Below, one piece after another: positions 23,332 through 30,559 of a DNA stretch of 52,533 bases (position 1 is the stretch's first letter; each line of letters opens with the position of its first letter). The stretch is from a virus, in the IMG/VR virus record IMGVR_UViG_3300014932_000216, positions 1 to 52,533 of that record. One strand, written 5' to 3'. The notes below the pieces were generated by a model. The model ran no database searches. It had not been told where the DNA came from and worked only from the letters and a program-made list of their open reading frames with translations. The position numbers were made by a program, and so were the translations under genes.

Positions 23332-23583
23332 TTATTTACGGCTGTTCTTTACTTTGGTGCGGTAGGCGGTGCGGTTACGGCGTTTCGTAGCGAGGCGCGA
23401 ATATTGCCTTACAGACAACCCCTGTCCGCGTCCGGCACCACATCTACGTTCCGCCTTTGTCCTCAGCGTTTTAGGGTTCATGGTGCCACTATAGTCATTG
23501 CCCTTTACTGGGCTGCTAATCATTGCCATTGTTGCTGCAAGTAATGCCAGCATGCCGCGCATATTCCCGTTTCCTTGTTTCAT
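23332..23583 (-). CDS. Basic protein with N-terminal signal-like segment (83 residues)
   Basis: Residues 10-27 (GMLALLAATMAMISSPVKGN) look like a signal peptide, followed by a very basic Arg-rich C-terminus (KAERRCGAGRGQGLS ... KRRNRTAYRTK). The basic part suggests nucleic-acid or membrane interaction. Function unknown. Confidence 0.45.
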   Translation of the reverse strand: MKQGNGNMRGMLALLAATMAMISSPVKGNDYSGTMNPKTLRTKAERRCGAGRGQGLSVRQYSRLATKRRNRTAYRTKVKNSRK

Positions 23584-23629
23584 AAATCAGTTTTTGAGGT
23601 TAAAAGCGAACTTGCCTTCACCCAGAAAG

Positions 23630-23650
23630 CCCCGCCGTGTTATGGCGGGG
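23630..23650 (-). terminator. GC-rich hairpin, possible terminator
   Basis: CCCCGCC (23630-23636) and GGCGGGG (23644-23650) form a 7-bp stem. On the minus strand it is followed by CTTTC, so termination would be weak. It lies between the genes at 23672 and 23583. Confidence 0.45.
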
Positions 23651-23671
23651 TTCTGGTTAACACACACATCT

Positions 23672-23989
23672 TTACTCTGCTGGCGCTACTTCCGTGGCCG
23701 GTGCGGTCACATTAGCCAATGCGTCAAGATTTGACACAGCGGCATTTAAGTCCGCGAGGCTTGCATCCGAAATGGTGTTTTCGGGATTGCTGATAACATT
23801 TGTCAGCATCGTTTTGATCGCTGTTGCATCGTTGTTGATGCGGGTTACTAAACCCTCAATTGTGGTACTCTGGTCTGCCATCTTGTTTAGTTTTAGGCGG
23901 GTTAACAATAAAAGAGCTATAATGAATAGTAGCATTGCGAAGAACGCAACAACTATTACTATTTGTTCGGTCGGGGTGAATGTTTGCAT
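23672..23989 (-). CDS. Hypothetical membrane-anchored protein (105 residues)
   Basis: An N-terminal transmembrane helix (IVIVVAFFAMLLFIIALLLL, residues 10-29), then a Thr/Asn-rich helical domain (EGLVTRINNDATAIKTMLT) and an Ala/Pro tail. Domain order suggests an external helical domain tethered by one helix. Function unknown. Confidence 0.55.
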   Translation of the reverse strand: MQTFTPTEQIVIVVAFFAMLLFIIALLLLTRLKLNKMADQSTTIEGLVTRINNDATAIKTMLTNVISNPENTISDASLADLNAAVSNLDALANVTAPATEVAPAE

Positions 23990-23995
23990 GGTCCG

Positions 23996-24142
23996 TTATT
24001 TAAAAATGTAAAGGCAGTAAAGCGTAAACCATGTTGCGGAAATACCTAGCGCAAGCAATACGTATTTTGTATAGTTGCCGCCATCTGTGCCGCCAAGGTC
24101 ATACTTGCCTCTGTTCATGTGGTATTCGTAATTACGTTTCAT
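23996..24142 (-). CDS. Small membrane protein (48 residues)
   Basis: The ORF MKRNYEYHMNRGKYDLGGTD and onwards ends in a hydrophobic helix (YVLLALGISATWFTLYCLYI). It stops six bases before the next gene. It is one of a run of small membrane proteins (22837-24142). Function unknown. Confidence 0.5.
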   Translation of the reverse strand: MKRNYEYHMNRGKYDLGGTDGGNYTKYVLLALGISATWFTLYCLYIFK

Positions 24143-24176
24143 GATGATTTGTTTGAACTTGTTTTGAATGGTGGGT

Positions 24177-24656
24177 TTATGCTGCTAAAAGTTTTTTCAA
24201 ATTCACATAAGAAAGTTTAAGGCCTTTCATTGCTTCGCGCTGCGATTTATAGATAATACCGTTGTGGGTTATGGCGATCCTATTGTTAGTTCTATGATCA
24301 CACAATCCACTTTCCCATGCGTGCGCTATATTTTCCTTAGCGGTGCACCACTCTAAATTTTCTATACTGTTATCTGTTTTTATTCCATTTATGTGGTTAA
24401 TAAATGGTTTGTTATTTTGGTTCGGCACAAAAGCTATAGCTATTAATCTGTGAACTTTTTTGTGCTTAGGGGTTCCATTTTTTGACAAGCAAACGTGCAA
24501 ATAGCCGCCTATTTCATACTGAGTTGTGGGCTGACCATTATAAAAACGCACCCTTCCGCTATTTCCCCGTAGTGTTCTATCCACACTTCTTACATTACCA
24601 AGATTGCTAACCTGATAAATACCCTCATATCCTTTTATGTCTTTCCAGATTTCCAT
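24177..24656 (-). CDS. NUMOD4/HNH homing endonuclease
   Basis: A 159-residue protein. The NUMOD4 start, EIWKDIKGYEGIYQVSNLGNV, is followed by the HNH core VHRLIAIAFVPNQNNKPFIN and HINGIKTDNSIENLEWCT, with a C-terminal NUMOD-like DNA-binding stretch (IYKSQREAMKGLKLSYVNLK). A selfish free-standing endonuclease. Its ATG overlaps the stop of the upstream HTH gene. Confidence 0.9.
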   Translation of the reverse strand: MEIWKDIKGYEGIYQVSNLGNVRSVDRTLRGNSGRVRFYNGQPTTQYEIGGYLHVCLSKNGTPKHKKVHRLIAIAFVPNQNNKPFINHINGIKTDNSIENLEWCTAKENIAHAWESGLCDHRTNNRIAITHNGIIYKSQREAMKGLKLSYVNLKKLLAA

Positions 24657-24904
24657 TATGCGTAAATTTTATTGTACTCTCTCAGATTTATTTGAACGCC
24701 CTCCCCTTCTCTTTCTCTGCGCAGTTCCGGGCGTTTCTTCAAAAGGTATTTTACAGACTCCCTGCTTTTCCCTGTTATCTCAATGAACTCCGGCATACGC
24801 ACCCATGTTTTATTTATCGCTTTGCCCTTAAGCATTTTGAGCAGTTCGGAAACATTCTCATTTAGTTGCCTCCATTCGTCCGCCGGTACTTGTATCAGGT
24901 TCAT
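24656..24904 (-). CDS. Putative HTH DNA-binding protein (82 residues)
   Basis: N-terminal helical part, then RMPEFIEITGKSRESVKYLL, which reads as a helix-turn-helix, and a C-terminal charged region. The arrangement resembles excisionase or MerR-like small DNA-binding proteins. It lies between two HNH genes near the Cro-like gene, so an early regulator or excisionase is possible. Confidence 0.5.
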   Translation of the reverse strand: MNLIQVPADEWRQLNENVSELLKMLKGKAINKTWVRMPEFIEITGKSRESVKYLLKKRPELRREREGEGVQINLREYNKIYA

Positions 24905-24944
24905 TGTTAAAAGTTTCGTTTCGATTGGTATTATATAGCGGTTG

Positions 24945-25355
24945 TTAAATCATTGCTGATGAAAAGGTGAAGAACTTTTTTGCGTAAGATTTCGTGCTTG
25001 TGTGCACCTTATCCCTTCTGATTCCCCCATAAAGCAACTCCATAGTAGCTTTTGACTTGTGAGATAAATTCTCCGATTTAGTACACCATTCCAGATTTTT
25101 AACTCTCGCATCTGTCTTGTCGAAATTTCTGTGGTTCACCTCTGGCTTGTTTTCTGGGTTCGGAATAAAGGCGATTGCCACACATCTATGCACCGACACA
25201 TTGGCAATCTTTCCAGACTTATCTGGCATCGAAACCATTGGATAACCCATGCACATAACAGATTTTCTAACCAGCGTAGACCCTATTAGCCGTATGTTCC
25301 CAAGCGTACTAACCTCATATCTCGGGCACCTTTTTATTTTCTTCCACTTCTCCAT
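24945..25355 (-). CDS. NUMOD4/HNH homing endonuclease
   Basis: A 136-residue protein. MEKWKKIKRCPRYEVSTLGN (NUMOD4), VHRCVAIAFIPNPENKPEVN (HNH core) and LEWCTKSENLSHKSKA are present. It differs from the copy at 24656-24177, so it was probably acquired separately. Located between the Cro-like gene and the HTH gene. Confidence 0.9.
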   Translation of the reverse strand: MEKWKKIKRCPRYEVSTLGNIRLIGSTLVRKSVMCMGYPMVSMPDKSGKIANVSVHRCVAIAFIPNPENKPEVNHRNFDKTDARVKNLEWCTKSENLSHKSKATMELLYGGIRRDKVHTSTKSYAKKFFTFSSAMI

Positions 25356-25393
25356 GTTAAAACGTATTAACTTTTTTTGGAACTAAAATTGTT

Positions 25394-25609
25394 TTAGGCA
25401 GCTAACGCTTTTCGTATGATTTCTGTGTTGGTTGGTGATGCGCTTCCGTAAAGCATAGTTCTTTCTAATGTTGACCGAGGTATGCCGATTTCGTCCGCAG
25501 CCTGCGATAAAGAAGGATATTTAGCTACATACTTCGCTAAAGCATTTTTTTCTTTTGGCAGAAGCGGTGCGCTTTTATACTTTTTTGTAACTTGGTTGCT
25601 TGTTGGCAT
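25394..25609 (-). CDS. Cro-like HTH regulator
   Basis: A 71-residue protein with a central HTH, KYPSLSQAADEIGIPRSTLE (about residues 30-49), and a basic N-terminus. It is divergent from the repressor gene at 25720. This first position in the leftward early operon is where a Cro-like regulator is expected. Confidence 0.7.
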   Translation of the reverse strand: MPTSNQVTKKYKSAPLLPKEKNALAKYVAKYPSLSQAADEIGIPRSTLERTMLYGSASPTNTEIIRKALAA

Positions 25610-25719
25610 TTTGTAGTTATTTTGTCGTGATTATAACACAAAGCTAAACATTCTTTAGATAACTTGTACACTTTTACTAAAATATTTTTAAAGAAATTTA
25701 AAACTAATACGAAAATGCC
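25610..25719. promoter_or_regulatory. Lysis-lysogeny control region
   Basis: AT-rich intergenic region between the divergent Cro-like and repressor genes. On the minus strand TAGCTTTG (TAnnTTTG) and, closer to the gene, TATAAT are present; the plus strand has TTGTAC followed by AT-rich sequence. GTACACTTTT (25666-25675) is the inverse of AAAAGTGTAC found before the integrase. No perfect operator palindrome is seen. Confidence 0.55.
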
Positions 25720-26235
25720 ATGAAAACGTTACTGCAAGCGGTTTACGATGATTTGCTCCATGAAGGGAAAGTTAAGAGCAAGACGGATTTGGGGCTGAAA
25801 TTAGAGCTTTCAAGGGGTAGAATAAGCCAAGTTATCGCATCTAATGATCCGTTACCTAAAACAATGCAAGAAAAGCTAAACAAACTTTATGGATATTCTC
25901 TGGAATGGCTTGCTAGTAATGGAAAACAAGGCACAATGTTTGCTCGAAATGGAGCGCATGAAAGAAAGCATGAAACAAATAGCGAAACAATTAAAAATGA
26001 CAAATTAAATATTAATCCTCAATTACAATTCGGTACAGATTTTGACGTTAGTAAAAGTTCACCAAGCACCCAAACAGATATGGATAGAATACTAAGAATT
26101 GCCGAACGCCTATCAATTGCGATAGAAGAAGATGCCTTTACGAAAAGAGAACTGGCAAAAACATTAACCTACTTCCGCGAGATGGCGGAAGAAAACCGGG
26201 AACGCGGTAGCGAACGATCAAAAAAGACGGCCTAA
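25720..26235 (+). CDS. Putative CI-like phage repressor
   Basis: A 171-residue protein. The N-terminal HTH (KVKSKTDLGLKLELSRGRIS, about residues 18-37) is of Xre type, followed by LPKTMQEKLNKLYGYSLEWL, an unstructured polar linker and a C-terminal helical acidic/basic region (MDRILRIAERLSIAIEEDAF). No LexA-like Ser-Lys protease motif is visible, so induction may need another route. It is plus-strand, upstream of the integrase. Confidence 0.75.
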   Translation: MKTLLQAVYDDLLHEGKVKSKTDLGLKLELSRGRISQVIASNDPLPKTMQEKLNKLYGYSLEWLASNGKQGTMFARNGAHERKHETNSETIKNDKLNINPQLQFGTDFDVSKSSPSTQTDMDRILRIAERLSIAIEEDAFTKRELAKTLTYFREMAEENRERGSERSKKTA

Positions 26236-26384
26236 TTACACCCTTCTACCCGCCTATCAAAAGAAAATTAGTATCACCAAGAATACATGAAATCTATTAG
26301 AAATACACCAACAAATAATACACCTCGGACGAAAGCCCCTAGAATCAACACATAGGCTTTACCAACGGAATCACTCTAAAAATG

Positions 26385-26420
26385 AAGCCCACAGCGTATT
26401 CCCGTTGTGGGCTTTGTGTT
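26385..26420 (+). terminator. Intrinsic terminator after the repressor
   Basis: AAGCCCACA and TGTGGGCTT form a 9-bp stem (26385-26414), followed by TGTGTTT. It is in the right place to end the repressor transcript before the integrase gene. Confidence 0.7.
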
Positions 26421-26437
26421 TACCGGGATTCCCGGTA
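26421..26437. repeat. Perfect inverted repeat upstream of the integrase
   Basis: TACCGGG and CCCGGTA are separated by ATT. The site lies between the repressor terminator and the integrase start, with no T-run, so it is more likely a protein-binding site than a terminator. Confidence 0.4.
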
Positions 26438-26516
26438 AAATAGTTGGGTTAAAATGGGGCAAAAAGTGTACTATTGTTGCTATAAATAATACACAAATAA
26501 GCAACGGCAAGACACC

Positions 26517-27680
26517 ATGAAACTACCTACCGTAAAAAACGTGCTTCGTAAGAAATTCAAGGGGGACAAAGAGGGTTATCTTTTCCTTCGTGTTGGTATG
26601 CCTGGTAATAAGATTCCAAAATTCAGGTCGTACAACTACAAGATTCCGGCGGCGCAATGGGACGAAGTGAGCGAGGTTGTAAAAAAGCCTCATATTGATG
26701 CTGGCCAGATAAATGCGGAGATAAGTGCGGAGAAAGACCGCATAGCTGATTTACTTAAATCGGAAGCCCGTAAAGGAACGACAATAACCAGTGATTATAT
26801 AGATGCCGTTCTTAACCCATCGGCCTCGCACGGGTCGTTCCTGCGATTCTACGATAGCTTTATTGAATTGCAGCGCACGAGGCATAGTAAAGGATATGCC
26901 GACCATCTGCTTATTGAGTATAACGGTGTAAAGCGATTTGCCGGGAATAACTTGCAGTTTGAGGACATTACCAGCGATTTCCTAGAGCGGTACGAAATGA
27001 GCCTTGCAAGCGGCAAAAAAAAGATTGCAGGCACCACCTTACATATCAAGATGAAGCGATTAAAAGAAGTTATTGCAAAGGCTGTTGATCGCGGGCATAT
27101 CGAAAAGAAAAAAGTAGCCGGGTATAAATACCCACCATATCCTGAGCCGGAGACGTTTTATTTGACGCTGGAGCAAGCGGATAAGATTTTCAACAATCTA
27201 AAGTCGGGTATTTATGACTATGACAGCAATGTAAGGTCGGTTGTTGCTTTCTTTCTGGTGGAATGCTTCTCAGGGATCCGGTTTAGTGACTGGAAACGAT
27301 TTGAGATTGAAAAGCTACTGCATGATGACAATTTGAAGGTAAGGGCAAAAAAGAACGGGGAGCCTGTTTACTTACCGCTAAGGGTATTTAAAAGGCTTGG
27401 GGCTATCATTGACTATATATCGGCAAACAAGGTCGCGTTTGACCTAGAGGAACAAAGTACGAACAGGATATTAAAATCTATAGGGCATGATTTGAAATTA
27501 AAGTTCCCGCTAACAACCCATGTGGGCCGGAGAACATGCGGGACTATGCTTGGTGAGCTCGGCTACTCTACGAGGGCGATTGCCGAGGTGTTGGGCATTA
27601 CAGAAATGACGGCAAAAAGATACGTGAAGCAGACCCGCCAGTCGTTAAATAATGAGTTTGAAAAGTTCGGCGGTATATAG
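26517..27680 (+). CDS. int: Tyrosine recombinase / phage integrase
   Basis: A 387-residue integrase. The N-terminal SAM-like arm-binding domain (about 90-180) is followed by the catalytic domain: Arg in CFSGIRFSDW, Lys in VRAKKNGEPVYLPL, HxxR in THVGRRTCGT, and the tyrosine nucleophile in AKRYVKQ. At the position where most members have His (LGHxxxxxT), this protein has LGITEMT, so the H/W residue appears replaced. It catalyses integration and excision at attP 27901-27940. The start codon follows the integrase leader AAGCAACGGCAAGACACC. Confidence 0.9.
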   Translation: MKLPTVKNVLRKKFKGDKEGYLFLRVGMPGNKIPKFRSYNYKIPAAQWDEVSEVVKKPHIDAGQINAEISAEKDRIADLLKSEARKGTTITSDYIDAVLNPSASHGSFLRFYDSFIELQRTRHSKGYADHLLIEYNGVKRFAGNNLQFEDITSDFLERYEMSLASGKKKIAGTTLHIKMKRLKEVIAKAVDRGHIEKKKVAGYKYPPYPEPETFYLTLEQADKIFNNLKSGIYDYDSNVRSVVAFFLVECFSGIRFSDWKRFEIEKLLHDDNLKVRAKKNGEPVYLPLRVFKRLGAIIDYISANKVAFDLEEQSTNRILKSIGHDLKLKFPLTTHVGRRTCGTMLGELGYSTRAIAEVLGITEMTAKRYVKQTRQSLNNEFEKFGGI

Positions 27681-27722
27681 GCCGGCTCGATGCCGCTATG
27701 GCGTTGTGGGAGAAATAAAAAA

Positions 27723-27743
27723 GCCCCCATTTACGAAGGGGGC
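27723..27743 (-). terminator. Intrinsic terminator on the minus strand near attP
   Basis: GCCCCC and GGGGGC with a 9-base loop. On the minus strand the stem is followed by TTTTTTATTT. After integration it would lie about 160 bases downstream of the rebuilt tmRNA gene and would stop antisense transcription into the integrase gene. Confidence 0.7.
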
Positions 27744-27876
27744 AAGTTTCGTTAGGCGGCGATACTCACAGAGTACCGAGGCGTAAAGGCAATAGTTCTG
27801 CCGTTTATTGTTACATCTCCTCTTCTTCCCATCCCTTGCTGTCAAAACCAGTCGGCCCCGGTAATTTATCTATAAG

Positions 27877-27896
27877 GCGATGTTCTTACTCATCGC
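27877..27896 (-). terminator. Small hairpin just downstream of the tmRNA-like 3' end
   Basis: GCGATG and CATCGC with an 8-base loop, starting four bases after the CCA-like end on the minus strand. It may act as a terminator or processing signal for the rebuilt tmRNA, but the following sequence is not U-rich. Confidence 0.4.
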
Positions 27897-27900
27897 TTTG

Positions 27901-27940
27901 TGGAGCCGGTGGGAGTCGAACCCACGTCCAAACAAGTTTT
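27901..27940 (-). other. attP core: 3' end of a tmRNA (ssrA) gene
   Basis: The minus strand reads GTTTGGACGTGGG, TTCGACT, CCCAC, CGGCTCC, A: a T-arm (GTGGG/CCCAC, TTCGA loop) and acceptor strand with U70, the base that forms the G-U pair recognised by alanyl-tRNA synthetase. The preceding TTTGGAC is typical of tmRNA. Only the 3' portion is present, next to the integrase, which fits a phage attachment site copying the end of the host gene. It could also be a tRNA-Ala fragment, but the TTTGGAC context favours tmRNA. Confidence 0.7.
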
Positions 27941-28094
27941 CAAAAAGCGTCAACGGTTATGCTTTGTAAAGATAGTGGTTTTATAGATTTACCATTTCAA
28001 TTTAATTCGTTAGTTGTTTGCCGATTCATTTAAAATACCATTGATGCGCCGAAGCTGATCGAGGCCTTATTTCCGTCCTTTACCTGTTCTGTGT

Positions 28095-28376
28095 TCATTT
28101 TGAGTAGGTTTTATCGAAGTAATCGGATTGGCCTTTAAAGTTAATATCATCAACTTTGCCGTTTATTCTACCTACGCCATACGCCTCCTCTATCTCCTTC
28201 CGTTCTTCCGGCAGCAGGGAGGTGAGAATGTCGATGGCTTCCAAGTGTAATTCTATCTTTCCATCTAGGATATTTTTTACAGACTTAGAATCGCCGAATA
28301 TTTTATATTCATTTCGTAGGTTCTCTATTCTAGCCTTTATCTGCTCAATCGCAGTTTCTATCGGTGTATTTTTCAT
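28095..28376 (-). CDS. Hypothetical coiled-coil protein (93 residues)
   Basis: MKNTPIETAIEQIKARIENL and EYKIFGDSKSVKNILDGKIE suggest a short coiled coil; the end is RINGKVDDINFKGQSDYFDK. Helical, charged, no known family. It is the last gene of the leftward unit starting near 29409. Confidence 0.5.
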   Translation of the reverse strand: MKNTPIETAIEQIKARIENLRNEYKIFGDSKSVKNILDGKIELHLEAIDILTSLLPEERKEIEEAYGVGRINGKVDDINFKGQSDYFDKTYSK

Positions 28377-28385
28377 GTTCGGTTT

Positions 28386-28646
28386 TTAAGGGGTTGTTAA
28401 AGTGTTACTCTTAGCGATAATGTATTCTTCCGCCAGCCTGCAAGCTATTTTAGCTATTCTCTCTGGGAATAAGGATGATGTCCACACATCGCCAAATGAT
28501 GAAGGACAATGTATTCTCAACTGATTACAAATATTCATCATCATAGCATCATGCAAACCAGAATAATGTTCCCTATCTTCTTGCAGGTGTACCATTTCAT
28601 CTAATAGTTCTTTTGGTGAGTTCGGTAGTAATGTATTTATTTTCAT
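28386..28646 (-). CDS. Hypothetical protein (86 residues)
   Basis: Helical protein with FGDVWTSSLFPERIAKIACR in the second half. No family recognised. It ends just before the next gene start. Confidence 0.45.
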   Translation of the reverse strand: MKINTLLPNSPKELLDEMVHLQEDREHYSGLHDAMMMNICNQLRIHCPSSFGDVWTSSLFPERIAKIACRLAEEYIIAKSNTLTTP

Positions 28647-28775
28647 ACTATACTTTTAGGTGGTTAAAGTGAAATAAAAACAGTTTCTTTTTCGTGGTAA
28701 GTCTTTCGGCTATTAAAGAAACTATAAAAGAAAACCAGATTTTTACTTTTAGGTGTGAGGGGTGGGGGTTAGGAA

Positions 28776-28994
28776 TTAACGGTGTATTTGTTGGCAATTC
28801 ATTAATTTGGCCAACTCTATTTTAGAAAACAAATACCTACCGGAATATGACCCATCAGTCTTTCTGCTAGCTAGCCACATAAATATGTCATTTATTTCAA
28901 CCACCTTAAAATGGTGTGCGCCATCTACAAGTCGCTTATTGCCCACCGTGGTAAAAGATATTTGTTGTCCGGTAATCAGTATTTGAGTGTTCAT
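28776..28994 (-). CDS. Hypothetical protein (72 residues)
   Basis: Start at 28994 (MNTQILITGQQISFTTVGNK), whose ATG overlaps the upstream stop (ATGA); the longer in-frame start lies within the upstream gene. Beta-rich, basic. Unknown function. The 129 bases after it contain a GTTTCTTT/AAAGAAAC inverted repeat followed by a minus-strand T-rich tail (about 28681-28724), a possible terminator. Confidence 0.5.
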   Translation of the reverse strand: MNTQILITGQQISFTTVGNKRLVDGAHHFKVVEINDIFMWLASRKTDGSYSGRYLFSKIELAKLMNCQQIHR

Positions 28995-29209
28995 ATTTCT
29001 TGTTGTTGGTGAGGTGTTAAATGACGCGTAACGTTGTTGATCGGTTGAAGTCCTTTTATTTTTTGCCCTGTCAGGTTTGTGCCGTAAAGCAATTTGACCC
29101 ACCCAGATTTATAAACCTTTAGTATCGTTCCGGTTGCACCGGCCGGTATGTCGCACATGAGGCGAACGGTGCAGACCGTATCACCTTTGGTTAAAAGTCT
29201 GTCGCCCAT
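28991..29209 (-). CDS. Hypothetical SH3-like protein (72 residues)
   Basis: LLTKGDTVCTVRLMCDIPAG, ATGTILKVYKSGWVKLLYG and the beta-strand spacing suggest a small SH3-like barrel. Overlaps its neighbours at both ends (29191-29209 and ATGA at 28991), so it belongs to a coupled unit. Unknown role. Confidence 0.5.
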   Translation of the reverse strand: MGDRLLTKGDTVCTVRLMCDIPAGATGTILKVYKSGWVKLLYGTNLTGQKIKGLQPINNVTRHLTPHQQQEI

Positions 29210-29409
29210 GTGTGCGCTTTGGTAAGTTTGTTAAACTTAGCATCGGTAACTTTCTGTGTAGCGCCGTTAGTCCATGTAATAACCTTTGGTCCTACCTGAA
29301 TAAGTCGGAAATCAACGGTAGATTTATTTGCATCTACGCTTGTTGGTTTATACTCGCCCATCGGTTGTGCGTCTGCTATTTTGCGGAATGTTACTGTGCA
29401 GGTGTTCAT
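29191..29409 (-). CDS. Hypothetical protein (72 residues)
   Basis: Start at 29409 (MNTCTVTFRKIADAQPMGEY), preceded by CCTTCCAAAAA. The longer frame would start upstream near the promoter/operator. Beta-rich, Thr/Lys-rich. First gene of the leftward unit; a candidate for control by the operator at 29475. Confidence 0.5.
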   Translation of the reverse strand: MNTCTVTFRKIADAQPMGEYKPTSVDANKSTVDFRLIQVGPKVITWTNGATQKVTDAKFNKLTKAHTWATDF

Positions 29410-29474
29410 TTTTTGGAAGGTTTTTATCTCCGCTTCATTGCTTTGATACACAAATGTACACAACATTTTGATAC

Positions 29475-29490
29475 TACCAAATATTTGGTA
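29475..29490. promoter_or_regulatory. Operator 1 (perfect 16-bp palindrome)
   Basis: TACCAAATATTTGGTA reads the same on both strands. It contains the ACCA-N6-TGGT pattern found in two further copies at 29701-29742 and lies between the HTH gene and the start of the leftward unit. Confidence 0.7.
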
Positions 29491-29491
29491 A

Positions 29492-29686
29492 TTATTTTTT
29501 GACTTTTATTTGTAGCTCCTTAATTATCTTGGTAAGTTCTTTCAACTTCGTATCGGGCAAACTGATAATGCCATTGACTACCTTATGAAAGTTGCTAACA
29601 TCATATTCAAGCCTGTTTGCAACCTCTCGCAGACTAATTAATTTCCTATTTTTGCGTATATATTCAATTGCTTGTTCCTTATCCAT
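29492..29686 (-). CDS. Small HTH repressor-like protein
   Basis: Start set at 29686 (MDKEQAIEYIRKNRKLISLR), as the longer start would cross the operators. The 64-residue protein has an HTH: SLREVANRLEYDVSNFHKVV, of lambda-repressor-like type. ACCA-N6-TGGT sites lie on both sides of the gene, so autoregulation and control of the divergent and leftward units are likely. No Cro- or CI-sized partner is present here. Confidence 0.75.
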   Translation of the reverse strand: MDKEQAIEYIRKNRKLISLREVANRLEYDVSNFHKVVNGIISLPDTKLKELTKIIKELQIKVKK

Positions 29687-29699
29687 AAAAACAAAATTA

Positions 29700-29742
29700 T
29701 ACCATTTTTTTGGTAGTACAAAATACATACCATATATTTGGT
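29700..29742. promoter_or_regulatory. Operators 2 and 3
   Basis: ACCATTTTTTTGGT (29701-29714, within the pair TACCA/TGGTA) and ACCATATATTTGGT (29729-29742) fit the ACCA-N6-TGGT pattern of operator 1, 28 bases apart. They lie between the HTH gene and the divergent gene at 29758, where they could block both promoters. Confidence 0.65.
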
Positions 29743-29757
29743 GAAAAATAGAAAGAT

Positions 29758-30030
29758 ATGAACGCGCCAACAGCAATATTTATAGCAGTTATTTTATTGA
29801 TTATTTTAGAAGTAGTTTATTTATGTTGCAAAATGGCAATCATATTTAATAGTAGAACTGATGAGCAAAATAGTTCTAATGCTTATTTTTATGGCGAACG
29901 AGAGCGATGGCACAAAGAGCAAGGACATAAAAAAATAAGTATGACAGTTATTGATATGAAAATGGGTCGATTTGGCTATAGATGGGAGGATATGCACGGC
30001 AATGATGTAACATACAGGTCGCAATATTAA
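29758..30030 (+). CDS. Hypothetical membrane protein (90 residues)
   Basis: An N-terminal transmembrane helix (AIFIAVILLIILEVVYLCCK) is followed by a charged soluble region (NAYFYGERERWHKEQGHKK). First gene of the plus-strand unit, 16 bases after operator 3. Function unknown. Confidence 0.55.
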   Translation: MNAPTAIFIAVILLIILEVVYLCCKMAIIFNSRTDEQNSSNAYFYGERERWHKEQGHKKISMTVIDMKMGRFGYRWEDMHGNDVTYRSQY

Positions 30031-30035
30031 CACGC

Positions 30036-30239
30036 ATGGAAAAGAAAGAAGTAGAAAATAAAGTAAAGGCGGACTATTCGGGTAGTTCGAGTGATGGGCG
30101 TACAAGCGTATGGCTAATTACCTGCATTTGCGGCAAGCAATATACCCCGCCGACCACCATTTTTGCACAACAGCAGGTGCATTGCCCAAAGTGCGGGCAT
30201 TACGAAGTTATTGATTACAACAAAATAACCCACCCATGA
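30036..30239 (+). CDS. Zinc-ribbon protein (67 residues)
   Basis: Two Cys pairs, CICG (about 30-33) and CPKCG (about 50-54), form a zinc ribbon. Basic N-terminus. A small DNA- or RNA-binding adaptor is likely. Overlaps the next gene by four bases (ATGA). Confidence 0.6.
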   Translation: MEKKEVENKVKADYSGSSSDGRTSVWLITCICGKQYTPPTTIFAQQQVHCPKCGHYEVIDYNKITHP

Positions 30240-30490
30240 GCGAAGTAAAGAAGGTGAAGCTGAGTGAAGCGCAAAAAAATGTAATAGAGGTAATGCGAGG
30301 TGGTAAACCTGTGTTTAAATGCACTCACGCCCCATACAGGTACGAATGGACAATGGGAGGCAAAATACAGATACTAAACGGGCAATCTATGCGCGGGTTG
30401 CGAACCCTAGGACTTATCGTAGGCAGACCGCACACGCTTAACTTTGAAATGATTGAATTAACTCCCCTCGGCCGCACCATCGAACTTTAA
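30236..30490 (+). CDS. Hypothetical protein (84 residues)
   Basis: Contains FKCTHAPYRYEWTMGGKIQI and LRTLGLIVGRPHTLNFEMIE, the latter suggesting a winged-helix tail. No family recognised. Last gene of the plus-strand unit. Confidence 0.5.
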   Translation: MSEVKKVKLSEAQKNVIEVMRGGKPVFKCTHAPYRYEWTMGGKIQILNGQSMRGLRTLGLIVGRPHTLNFEMIELTPLGRTIEL

Positions 30491-30533
30491 TTCGCGAACA
30501 CGCGATCTAGGTAGCAACGAGTAAAACGGGGCA

Positions 30534-30559
30534 TAAAAAAAGGCCGCCAATAAGCAGCC
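30534..30559 (-). terminator. Intrinsic terminator ending the late lysis unit
   Basis: On the minus strand GGCTGC-TTATTG-GCGGCC (30559-30542, one U-G pair) is followed by TTTTTTT. It lies 82 bases beyond the endolysin stop. Confidence 0.7.

Noticed and set aside
28010-28025. Short GCAAACAAC string as a tmRNA tag reading frame
   Set aside because: The bases after it do not encode the YALAA end, and the spacing to the 3' end is too short for the tmRNA pseudoknots; only the 3' end is credible.
27836-28033. Plus-strand ORF containing CGAGGSRTHVQ
   Set aside because: This peptide is the well-known false translation of a tRNA/tmRNA 3' end. The DNA is the attP / tmRNA fragment on the other strand.
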